Notes: a model not told the origin generated them from the sequence alone. A DNA stretch of 5,652 nt from Clostridia bacterium (GCA_024404065.1 JAKSQR010000104.1:1-5652), one strand, 5' to 3'; counted from the first letter of the stretch, positions 1 to 5,652 are shown. Translations and numbers: made by a program.

Positions 1-356
1 GGGTAATCATCAAACTCTCTGTGGTCGTCAGGCTCTTTCTTAAAGGCATTTGTATATGAATCCTGTGAGATGTAATATCTTTGTCTGTTTATTACACCTT
101 TAATGAGATTTTTTATTTCTTCGTCTTCTTTTGCAAGGGGAATATAATGAGAAACCTCAGCAGTAGAATCCCTGAGCCACATAGCAGGAATGTCACCGGT
201 GAGTATAAAATAAGTGCCGTCATCCATTGGTACTGCAGCAGTTTCAATGGTGTTTACATAGCATTTTTTATACATTTTTGCAAGCTTCTCGCTATGCTTT
301 GCAATTTTTTCACCATAGGCTTCAGTTCTTTTTATTACGCTTTCGGGAATTTTCAT
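1..356 (-). CDS. GH125 exo-alpha-1,6-mannosidase, N-terminal 118 residues (3' end outside window)
   Basis: Begins at ATG 354-356 and runs leftward off the window, so only about the first quarter of a family usually a little over 400 residues is seen. The clear signature is TGDIPAMWLRDS (residues 53-64) followed by AEVSHY, then INRQ (89-92) and the ISQDSYTNAF stretch (96-105). This set is typical of glycoside hydrolase family 125 (formerly DUF1237). Characterised members are metal-independent, inverting exo-alpha-1,6-mannosidases that trim host-type mannans and N-glycans. The catalytic acid and base are expected in the missing part. No signal peptide is visible (N-terminus MKIPESVIKRTEAYG), so a cytoplasmic enzyme is likely. 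The start overlaps the stop of the upstream kinase as ATGA, with GGAGG six bases before it inside the kinase gene, so the two are probably translationally coupled. Family assignment is firm; substrate linkage is inferred from the family. Confidence 0.93.
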   Translation of the reverse strand, partial: MKIPESVIKRTEAYGEKIAKHSEKLAKMYKKCYVNTIETAAVPMDDGTYFILTGDIPAMWLRDSTAEVSHYIPLAKEDEEIKNLIKGVINRQRYYISQDSYTNAFKKEPDDHREFDDY

Positions 357-1513
357 ATTATTCCTCCAAATCCATCTGCAGTTTTGCAGAATGTAGTAGT
401 GTATTTTTCTTTATGCTCAGGAAAAGCAGCAAGATATTTTTCTTTTACAGTATCTTCTATTTCTTTCTTGTATTCAGGGTCAACAAGGGCAAGACAGCAG
501 CCTTTAAAGCCTGCACCGCTGAATCTTGTGCCATAAACACCCTTTGTATCTTTAAGTATTTCGTAAAGCCTTATAAGCTCAGGTGAGCCTGCTTCATAAT
601 TATAAATTGAGCTGTATCCACTTTCAGTTACAAGCTTTCCGTATTTTTCTATATTACCTTCCTTAAAAAGCTTTGTGCCTTCGATAGCTCTTTGATTTTC
701 ACTGTAAAAATGTACACATCTTTTCTTTACATTTTCAGGCAGAGCACTTTCATATTCAGCATATATTTCGTATGGAATATATCTGAGCTTATCGCCGTAA
801 TACTTGCCTGATTTTTCGCTTATAATATCGCAGGCATATTTAAGCTCTTCTGTACGCAGATTATAGTTACTGTTTACAAGGGAATGCTCAAGACCGCTGA
901 AGAAAACGCCTATTTCAAAAGGCCTTGCTTTTTGTGGTATTGTAATATTTTCAGCGCTGCTATCAAGGGTATCAATATGCAGCATATTATCCTTTTTGCA
1001 AAGCACCTCACAGCTTTGGTCAAGCTTACCACATTTAAGACCTATAAATTTATTCTCTGCTTTGTGGGCAATTTCAATAAGCTCATTTTCGCTTAAAGTT
1101 ATATTATTCAGCCTGCAAAAAGCATTGATATAAAGTATAGTTACGCCTGCAGATGAAGACAACCCACCAACAGGCATTGTGCCTTCAATTACTCCATTAA
1201 AGCCTGTTGTGATTTTATATCCACTGTCTTTAAGTGACCATAAAGCAGATTTTGCATAGTCGCCCCAATTAAATGATTTATTTAATTCTTCGTCAATATT
1301 AAATCTGATTTCACCATCAAAATTTGTACTGTAAAGCTTGACGCAGTCTGAAGGGGAGTAGCACAAGCTCATGCCCTTATCAATGGCAAAGCCGTTTATA
1401 TGCCCAAGCTGATGGTCAATGTGGGCACCAAGTGTGCATACCCTGTAAGGCACAAAAGACTTAAACTCAGGTGCTGTATTAAATTTTGAAAGAAATAATT
1501 CTTCACAATTCAT
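353..1513 (-). CDS. GHMP sugar-1-kinase, galactokinase family, with galacturonokinase-like signatures
   Basis: A 386-residue protein of normal length for a galactokinase-family kinase, which transfers phosphate from ATP to the anomeric C1 of a hexose. The three GHMP motifs are present: PYRVCTLGAHIDH (22-34, with R24, H31 and D33), the ATP loop PVGGLSSSAG (114-123), and GTRFSGAGFKGC (328-339). CGKLDQS (161-167) supplies the likely catalytic Asp165. YNLR (217-220) matches the family's conserved Tyr/Arg region. The oddity is GAHIDH where galactokinases have GEHTDY/N. The Glu that normally contacts the sugar's C6 hydroxyl is Ala30. From memory, plant galacturonokinases have the same PYR-C-LGAHIDHQ and LDQS pattern, so galacturonate is a candidate substrate; galactose or GalNAc remain possible. 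The gene starts 8 nt after the GH36 stop without a strong Shine-Dalgarno, suggesting reinitiation. It overlaps the GH125 start by 4 nt. The family is certain, the substrate is not. Confidence 0.9.
   Translation of the reverse strand: MNCEELFLSKFNTAPEFKSFVPYRVCTLGAHIDHQLGHINGFAIDKGMSLCYSPSDCVKLYSTNFDGEIRFNIDEELNKSFNWGDYAKSALWSLKDSGYKITTGFNGVIEGTMPVGGLSSSAGVTILYINAFCRLNNITLSENELIEIAHKAENKFIGLKCGKLDQSCEVLCKKDNMLHIDTLDSSAENITIPQKARPFEIGVFFSGLEHSLVNSNYNLRTEELKYACDIISEKSGKYYGDKLRYIPYEIYAEYESALPENVKKRCVHFYSENQRAIEGTKLFKEGNIEKYGKLVTESGYSSIYNYEAGSPELIRLYEILKDTKGVYGTRFSGAGFKGCCLALVDPEYKKEIEDTVKEKYLAAFPEHKEKYTTTFCKTADGFGGII
361..367 (-). promoter_or_regulatory. Ribosome binding site for GH125 inside the kinase gene
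   Basis: GGAGGAA on the minus strand, with GGAGG (363-367) 6 nt before ATG 354-356, encodes the last glycines of the kinase. Together with the ATGA stop/start overlap it indicates coupled translation of kinase and mannosidase. Confidence 0.85.
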
Positions 1514-1521
1514 ATTTTATT

Positions 1522-3060
1522 TCACTGCCAGTTAAATTTTTTATATTCCCCGTCTACAAGATATTCGCAGGGAGTAATATTTTCCATCCAGTCAAGGGGA
1601 ATAAGCTTATTTTGCTGAGTTGAAGCAGGCTTAAATCCCTCTTCAAGAGCAGATTTTACTTCACCTTTATATTCACTTGGCTTGCAGGATACAAATAAAG
1701 ACGTACCACTGTTTGCAACTAAATCAAGCCATTGTCCGTTAAGCCTGAAATCAATAAGACCCATTATGCCTACACAGTCAGCATCAACTATGTAAAAGCT
1801 GTTATTCTGACAAAGCCTGAATGCGAGGGTATTTACACCCATTTTTCTTGTTCTTTCCCATTCTCTGCCGCTTGTGTCATCACCTGTGCGGTAAATTTCA
1901 TGAAGCCCTGCACATAAGTGGCTAAAGCAGTTACAACCAAGTATAATTGTTTCGCCTGCAGTTTCTTTTATCAGCTTATAAAATTCAACTACAACCTCAG
2001 CAGTAGTTTTTGATTTATCGTAAAAGCCTTCGCCGTCAGGTACAATTTCACCATTTGTCATCTTAAATCCCCATCTGCCGGCAATATCTTCAGATGAAAA
2101 ATCGTGCTTTATGAGCTTATAGCCCCAACTGTTTATATCATTTATAGTTTTCTTTATGAATTCCTTTGTAGCGGGATGAGTAGGGTCAAGCCTTGTTTTG
2201 TCAGGTCTTGTTCTTGCTTCATCGGGCATATCCAAAGCAAATTTTTCGTCAGTTAAAAATCTTACCCAGATGCCGGGAATAACACCAATACTGCTCATTT
2301 CGTCCGCAAGAGTTTTCATATTTCCAAAGCTTTCTCTTGAGGTCCACGGCGCCTGTACATTGTTAATCTGCCAGCCATCGTCTATAACCATAAAGGGCAT
2401 GTTTTTATTTTCTTTACAGAGCTCTGCAACTATTTTGCAATCTGTAAGTATTTCCTCACGGCTGCTTTTACCATAAGCGTAATACCAGTTGTTTGAGCCA
2501 TATATGATTTTATCTGTTTTGAGGGGAGCAGGGCTCATAACCTTGCAAAACTCACAAAGGGCATCAAAAGCACTGCAATTTAAGTACTCTCTGAAATAAA
2601 CTCTTGCTGCGTGAAGTTTTCTGCCGTTAAGCTCAACAGGAGCACCAAGATTTCTTATATCAAGGTTAAGTGTAACGCAGTCATTATCATACTGCCATGA
2701 GCAGAATGCACCTGCCTGCACACCTACACCAAAACATTCTGTTTTTCTGCCATTAAAATCTCTTACAGAGTCGCTGCCGTTTGATACAGCCATATACCAG
2801 GGCATATATCTGTCTTTATTTATTTCATCCCAGCAAAGGTCACCATAGCTTCTTTCCCACGCATCACCAAGCACCTTTACCTTTTCGCTTCTTTTTTCGT
2901 TATCTTTTAAATCCCATCTCAGCTTAATCCATTTAAGCTTATTATAGGAGGTAACATATATATCGGCATAGTCATTGCCCTCTGTAATTTCACATACAGT
3001 ATCCGCAGTATTATCATCTTTAGCAATTATAATTATGCTGTCAGGCTTTCTGAATTTCAT
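1522..3060 (-). CDS. GH36-type alpha-galactosidase-like glycosidase (clan GH-D), cytoplasmic
   Basis: A 512-residue enzyme expected to remove terminal alpha-linked galactose (or GalNAc) by a retaining mechanism. Residues about 1-175 look like a beta-sandwich. A TIM barrel follows, starting near NNWYYAYG (190-197). MVIDDGW (224-230) matches the clan's DD-W sugar-binding loop. YKLIKHDFSSED (314-325) places the nucleophile at Asp320, and RTGDD (391-395) places the acid/base at Asp395, the position after Arg expected from GH27/GH36. The protein is shorter than typical bacterial GH36 (about 700 residues or more), with a reduced N-domain and only a brief C-terminal tail. ATG 3060 is chosen over an in-frame TTG at 3075 because the TTG lies just ahead of, and overlaps, the Shine-Dalgarno GGAGGTGA (3066-3073), which is 5 nt from the ATG. 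No signal peptide is visible. First gene of the leftward operon, 8 nt before the kinase. GH36 is the likely family; exact specificity (galactoside, GalNAc, galacturonide) is open. Confidence 0.88.
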   Translation of the reverse strand: MKFRKPDSIIIIAKDDNTADTVCEITEGNDYADIYVTSYNKLKWIKLRWDLKDNEKRSEKVKVLGDAWERSYGDLCWDEINKDRYMPWYMAVSNGSDSVRDFNGRKTECFGVGVQAGAFCSWQYDNDCVTLNLDIRNLGAPVELNGRKLHAARVYFREYLNCSAFDALCEFCKVMSPAPLKTDKIIYGSNNWYYAYGKSSREEILTDCKIVAELCKENKNMPFMVIDDGWQINNVQAPWTSRESFGNMKTLADEMSSIGVIPGIWVRFLTDEKFALDMPDEARTRPDKTRLDPTHPATKEFIKKTINDINSWGYKLIKHDFSSEDIAGRWGFKMTNGEIVPDGEGFYDKSKTTAEVVVEFYKLIKETAGETIILGCNCFSHLCAGLHEIYRTGDDTSGREWERTRKMGVNTLAFRLCQNNSFYIVDADCVGIMGLIDFRLNGQWLDLVANSGTSLFVSCKPSEYKGEVKSALEEGFKPASTQQNKLIPLDWMENITPCEYLVDGEYKKFNWQ

Positions 3061-3065
3061 AATTA

Positions 3066-3073
3066 TCACCTCC
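3066..3073 (-). promoter_or_regulatory. Ribosome binding site deciding the GH36 start
   Basis: GGAGGTGA on the minus strand is a near-perfect anti-16S match, 5 nt before ATG 3060. It fixes the start at 3060 and rules out the upstream in-frame TTG at 3073-3075, which overlaps the first G of this site. Confidence 0.9.
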
Positions 3074-3078
3074 AAAAA

Positions 3079-3108
3079 ATTATAGCATAGGTAAAACTTT
3101 AATTACAA
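3079..3108 (-). promoter_or_regulatory. Extended -10 promoter for the GH36-kinase-GH125 operon
   Basis: On the minus strand TGC-TATAAT (TATAAT at 3079-3084, TG at 3086-3087) forms an extended -10 element. A possible -35 TTGTAA (3103-3108) lies 18 bases upstream. It is the best promoter match in front of the alpha-galactosidase gene. The -10 is only about 18 bases from the start codon, so the predicted transcription start (near 3072) falls in or at the edge of the Shine-Dalgarno. Either the leader is extremely short or another promoter further upstream is used. Confidence 0.5.
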
Positions 3109-3119
3109 CAAAATTAAAC

Positions 3120-3133
3120 CACAATTTTTTGTG
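3120..3133. repeat. Inverted repeat CACAA-TTTT-TTGTG between the divergent promoters, possible operator
   Basis: A perfect 5-bp inverted repeat with a 4-base T spacer sits between the leftward -35 (ending 3108) and the rightward -35 (starting 3153). A regulator bound here could control both units. The arms are short and the region is AT-rich, so chance is a real alternative. Confidence 0.35.
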
Positions 3134-3152
3134 AAATTTTTTAGTTTTTTTC

Positions 3153-3181
3153 TTGAATTGCTCAATATGTTGTTATATAAT
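3153..3181 (+). promoter_or_regulatory. Sigma-A-type promoter for the DUF1846 unit
   Basis: TTGAAT (3153-3158) and a perfect TATAAT (3176-3181) are separated by exactly 17 bases, close to the housekeeping consensus. Transcription would start near 3188, giving a leader of roughly 33 nt before ATG 3221 that contains the Shine-Dalgarno. T-rich runs at 3137-3142 and 3145-3151 directly upstream of the -35 could act as an UP element. The palindromic ATTG-CT-CAAT (3157-3166) overlaps the -35 and could be a regulator contact. Confidence 0.75.
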
Positions 3182-3205
3182 TACTTTTGTATTTAATTAC
3201 GGCAC

Positions 3206-3213
3206 AAGGGGTG
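3206..3213 (+). promoter_or_regulatory. Ribosome binding site for the DUF1846 gene
   Basis: AAGGGGTG is a slightly imperfect Shine-Dalgarno, 7 nt before ATG 3221. It supports the chosen start, with no competing in-frame start upstream in the leader. Confidence 0.75.
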
Positions 3214-3220
3214 TAGTTGT

Positions 3221-4708
3221 ATGAATAAAATCGGCTTTGATAATGATTTATATCTTAACAAGCAGAGTGAGATGATTATGAAGCGTATCGGCGAGTTTGG
3301 CGGTAAGCTTTACCTTGAGCTTGGCGGTAAACTCTTTGATGACTATCACGCATCAAGAGTTCTTCCTGGTTTTAAGCCTGATACAAAGCTTCAGATGCTT
3401 AAAAAGCTTGCTGATGATGTTGAGGTAGTTATTGCTATCAACGCAGGTGATATTGAGGCTAACAAAATTCGCAGAGACCTTGGCATTACTTATGATGTTG
3501 ATGTTCTCCGTCTTATTGATGCTTACAGAGCAGCAGGCCTTTATGTAGGCAGTGTTGTTCTTACTCAGTACAGAAATCAGTCATCTGCAGCTGCATTCAA
3601 ATCAAAGCTTGAAGCACTTGGTGTAAAGGTATTTATTCATTACCCAATCGAAGGCTACCCCTATAATGTTAAGCTTATTGTAAGTGATGAAGGCTTTGGC
3701 AGAAACGAATATATTGAAACAACCCGCCGCCTTATTATTGTAACAGCTCCCGGCCCCGGTAGCGGTAAGCTTGCTACCTGCCTTTCTCAGCTTTACCATG
3801 AGAATAAGAGAGGTGTTAAGGCTGGCTATGCAAAGTACGAAACCTTCCCCATCTGGAATATACCCCTTAAGCACAGTGTAAACCTTGCTTATGAGGCAGC
3901 TACTGCTGACCTTAACGATGTTAATATGATTGACCCATATCACCTTGAAGCTTATGGTATCACAACTGTAAACTACAACCGTGACGTTGAGGCATTCCCC
4001 GTGCTTAACGCAATTTTTGAAAAGATTGATGGCGTTTCACCCTATAAGTCACCAACTGATATGGGTGTAAATATGGCAGGCTATGGCATCTGTGACGATG
4101 AAGCTTGTAAAGAGGCATCAAATGCTGAAATTATACGCCGTTATTATGCTGCTGTTTGTGATTTAAGACAGGGCAGAGGTACACAGAGCGCTGTTGATAA
4201 GATTATAAGCCTTATGAATCAGGCAGGCATTACACTTGAGGATAGAGCTGTAGTTGCTGCTGCTCACGAAAAGAGTGAGGCAACAGGTAATCAGCCTGCA
4301 GTTGCTATTGAGCTTCCTGATGGTCGAATTGTAGCAGGTAAAACATCTGACCTTCTCGGTGCTTCTTCCGCTGCTATTCTTGATGCTGCAAAAGCACTTG
4401 CAAATGTTCCTGAAGACCTTCTTACAATTGCTCCCTCAATTATTGAGCCTATTCAGAAGGTTAAAACAGGTATTCTTAAAAATCACAACCCAAGGCTTCA
4501 CCTTGATGAAACACTTATTGCTCTTTCAATGAGTGCAAATACAAACCCTGTTGCTAAAAAGGCACTTGACGCTATTGGCGGTCTTGCAGGCTGTGAGGCT
4601 CACTCCACAGTTATCCTTTCTCAGGTTGACCAGGATGTATTCCGTAAAATCGGCGTAAACCTTACCTGTGACCCCGTATATCATTCAAAGAAACTCTATC
4701 ATAAATAA
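3221..4708 (+). CDS. DUF1846 family protein (P-loop-like, function unproven)
   Basis: A full-length 495-residue protein that I recognise as DUF1846, a conserved family of Firmicutes and Actinobacteria whose biochemical role is not established to my knowledge. Characteristic stretches are the start IGFDNDLYLNKQSE (4-17), FGGKLYLELGGKLFDDYHASRVLPGF (from about 26 to 51), NAGDIEANKIRRDLGITYD (74-92), and TAPGPGSGKLATCLSQLYHE (175-194). The last contains GPGSGK, which resembles a Walker A loop, so nucleotide binding is plausible but unproven. The second half is alanine-rich, with IELPDGRIVAGKTS (363-376) and a conserved HSTVILS (461-467). There are no membrane segments or signal peptide, so it is cytosolic. 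ATG 3221 is supported by AAGGGGTG (3206-3213) 7 nt upstream and by a consensus-like promoter. About half of its arginines are CGN (10 of 20 by hand count), whereas the neighbouring kinase mostly uses AGA/AGG, hinting at stronger expression. It is transcribed away from the sugar operon. Confidence 0.93.
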   Translation: MNKIGFDNDLYLNKQSEMIMKRIGEFGGKLYLELGGKLFDDYHASRVLPGFKPDTKLQMLKKLADDVEVVIAINAGDIEANKIRRDLGITYDVDVLRLIDAYRAAGLYVGSVVLTQYRNQSSAAAFKSKLEALGVKVFIHYPIEGYPYNVKLIVSDEGFGRNEYIETTRRLIIVTAPGPGSGKLATCLSQLYHENKRGVKAGYAKYETFPIWNIPLKHSVNLAYEAATADLNDVNMIDPYHLEAYGITTVNYNRDVEAFPVLNAIFEKIDGVSPYKSPTDMGVNMAGYGICDDEACKEASNAEIIRRYYAAVCDLRQGRGTQSAVDKIISLMNQAGITLEDRAVVAAAHEKSEATGNQPAVAIELPDGRIVAGKTSDLLGASSAAILDAAKALANVPEDLLTIAPSIIEPIQKVKTGILKNHNPRLHLDETLIALSMSANTNPVAKKALDAIGGLAGCEAHSTVILSQVDQDVFRKIGVNLTCDPVYHSKKLYHK

Positions 4709-4709
4709 T

Positions 4710-4715
4710 AGGTGA
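4710..4715 (+). promoter_or_regulatory. Ribosome binding site supporting a TTG start
   Basis: AGGTGA begins two bases after the DUF1846 stop and is 5 nt before TTG 4721. It favours this non-ATG start for the partial glycosidase. The next in-frame ATG is residue 86 of the reading frame, in the middle of the N-terminal domain, so an ATG start would cut that domain away. Confidence 0.65.
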
Positions 4716-4720
4716 CTACT

Positions 4721-5652
4721 TTGGATTTTAATTTTGATAATAATATTAAAATTTTTGCAGAAGCTTCGCCCTCAGTTTTTGGGGCGGAGCTTTTAAGCAT
4801 TGAGCTTAAAGCAAGAAATATAGAAAATATAAAAACTGATAATCAGGCTGAAGCTGATATCTCTTTTATTGTAGACGAAAGTATTGACAGAGATAGTTAT
4901 AAAATAAAAATCAATAACTCTGCTATTTATTTTTATGCAAGCGGTAAACGTGGCTTCATATATGCCTACGGTCATATGCTCCGTAAAATGACAAAGGCTG
5001 ATAATGGCTTTTGTTTACCTGATATTTCAGGCGATTACAGCCCTGATAAAGCTATAAGAGGTCATCAGATTGGCTACCGCACTACTCCTAATACCTATGA
5101 TGCATGGAGCTATGAGAATTACCGTAAGTATAGCCTTGAAATGATGTATTTCGGCACTAATACTGTGGAGCATATCCCTTACCAGACAGGTGTTTCAAAG
5201 CGTAACAGGCTTATGAAATATGACGAGGAAGAGTTTTTGGTTGAAGCCAGTAAAATGGCTGATGAGTATGACCTGAATGTTTCACTATGGCACCCTAATT
5301 ACGATAACGAAACCCATGAGAGTGCCGCAAAGCGAAGAGGGGAATTATACGCAAAGCTTAAAAGACTTGATTATGTGTTTATTCCCGGCGGTGACCCAGG
5401 TGAATTGCCTGCAGATGTTTTTATAGACAGATGTATTGAGGTCTCAAAAGCACTTAAAAGGGTACACCCTGAAGCTCAGATGTGGCCCTCTGCACAGATG
5501 CCACACGATTTTCCGAATTGGGCTGAAACATTTATATCAAAGCTCAGTGCAGAGCCTGATGAAATAGATGGCATTATTTATGGCCCTAATCACGCAATGC
5601 CTATTGATGAACTTTATGATAAGCTCCCCAAAAAATATCCATTAAGGTTTTA
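4721..5652 (+). CDS. Putative cytoplasmic glycoside hydrolase, N-terminal 310 residues (3' end outside window)
   Basis: An open frame with no stop from 4721 to the window edge. The start is taken as TTG 4721 because AGGTGA (4710-4715) lies 5 nt before it; an in-frame GTG at 4712 overlaps that site. Residues 1-105 look like the small beta/alpha domain that precedes the barrel in GH20, GH67 and GH84-type enzymes, including SGKRGFIYAYGHMLRKM (74-90). The probable barrel follows, with RGHQIGYR (113-120), NTYDAW (124-129), FGTNTVE (144-150), IPGGDPGELP (221-230), HPEAQMWPSAQ (249-259) and IIYGPNHAMP (285-294). I have a memory of these motifs in uncharacterised bacterial glycosidase-like proteins but cannot name the family. 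GGD recalls the GGDE of GH20, but the Glu is replaced by Pro. No signal peptide is visible. The gene follows DUF1846 by 12 nt, suggesting cotranscription. It is a real coding region; the enzymatic function is inference. Confidence 0.8.
   Translation, partial: MDFNFDNNIKIFAEASPSVFGAELLSIELKARNIENIKTDNQAEADISFIVDESIDRDSYKIKINNSAIYFYASGKRGFIYAYGHMLRKMTKADNGFCLPDISGDYSPDKAIRGHQIGYRTTPNTYDAWSYENYRKYSLEMMYFGTNTVEHIPYQTGVSKRNRLMKYDEEEFLVEASKMADEYDLNVSLWHPNYDNETHESAAKRRGELYAKLKRLDYVFIPGGDPGELPADVFIDRCIEVSKALKRVHPEAQMWPSAQMPHDFPNWAETFISKLSAEPDEIDGIIYGPNHAMPIDELYDKLPKKYPLRF
4759..4794 (+). terminator. GC-rich hairpin with T run, attenuator-like, inside the start of the partial glycosidase gene
   Basis: AAGCTTCGCCC (4761-4771) pairs with GGGCGGAGCTT (4782-4792) through 11 positions with one T-G wobble, around a 10-base loop. 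A4759-T4794 and a wobble at G4760 extend it to 13. The right arm ends in TTTT (4791-4794), so the T run is short and partly inside the stem. It lies 51 nt after the DUF1846 stop and 39 nt after the TTG start of the next gene, within an uninterrupted reading frame. It may cause partial termination or attenuation after DUF1846, or be an RNA-stability or translation-control element. It is unlikely to be a full terminator, because the frame is open throughout. Confidence 0.5.

Noticed and set aside
81..586. Plus-strand open frames (81-536 and 227-586) across the kinase/GH125 junction
   Set aside because: They lie antisense to two well-supported genes, have low-complexity Phe/Tyr/Ser-rich translations, no recognisable domain and no convincing ribosome binding site.
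884..1096. Plus-strand 70-codon open frame
   Set aside because: Antisense to the middle of the kinase gene, with no family resemblance.
1732..2476. Two short plus-strand open frames (1732-1917, 2198-2476)
   Set aside because: Antisense shadows of the alpha-galactosidase, with no motifs.
3602..3943. Minus-strand 113-codon open frame
   Set aside because: Antisense to the DUF1846 gene, which is clearly coding by homology.
3221..4708. Calling the DUF1846 protein a P-loop kinase or ATPase on GPGSGK alone
   Set aside because: The rest of the sequence does not show Walker B or a known kinase family, and the family has no agreed function.
4712..4714. GTG as start of the partial glycosidase
   Set aside because: In frame, but it overlaps the AGGTGA Shine-Dalgarno and has only a weak site upstream; TTG 4721 has correct spacing.
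4793..4975. Minus-strand 60-codon open frame
   Set aside because: Opposes the N-terminal domain of the partial glycosidase; hydrophobic composition arises from reverse reading of Lys/Asn/Ile codons.
1..5652. CRISPR arrays, tRNA or rRNA genes, insertion sequences
   Set aside because: No regularly spaced repeats, cloverleaf-like segments, transposase motifs or terminal inverted repeats were seen; the window is almost wholly filled by five protein genes.

Overview
The window looks like a piece of a low-GC Firmicutes chromosome, probably a gut-type Clostridia (Oscillospiraceae/Ruminococcaceae-like). The basis is AT-rich DNA, strong GGAGG-type Shine-Dalgarno sites, sigma-A-like promoters, TGA used as a normal stop, and the families present. 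This taxonomic call is inference from style, not from a marker gene. Five protein genes lie in two divergent units around a 160-bp control region (3061-3220). No RNA genes, insertion sequences or CRISPR arrays were seen.

Left unit, minus strand, in order of transcription: a GH36-type alpha-galactosidase-like enzyme (3060 down to 1522), a galactokinase-family GHMP sugar kinase (1513 down to 353), and a GH125 alpha-mannosidase that runs off the left edge (356 down to 1). The genes are very tightly packed: an 8-nt gap, then a 4-nt ATGA overlap whose Shine-Dalgarno lies inside the kinase gene. They are almost certainly one operon. No N-terminal signal peptide is visible on any of them, so they should act in the cytoplasm on imported oligosaccharides. 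The glycosidases would release sugars and the kinase would phosphorylate one of them at C1.

Right unit, plus strand: a full-length DUF1846-family protein (3221-4708) with its own good promoter, followed after 12 nt by a gene starting at TTG 4721 and cut by the right edge. This last gene encodes a putative intracellular glycoside hydrolase with an N-terminal beta/alpha domain followed by the start of a probable TIM barrel. Its exact family was not recognised. A stable GC-rich hairpin with a short T run sits inside the first 25 codons of this gene and could act as an attenuator or partial terminator.

The most interesting points are these. The kinase has GAHIDH and LDQS signatures like plant galacturonokinases instead of the GEHTDY of galactokinase, so its substrate may not be galactose. 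The unclassified C-truncated glycosidase has a GGDPG motif. The hairpin lies within coding sequence. The shared divergent control region has an inverted repeat midway between the two promoters.
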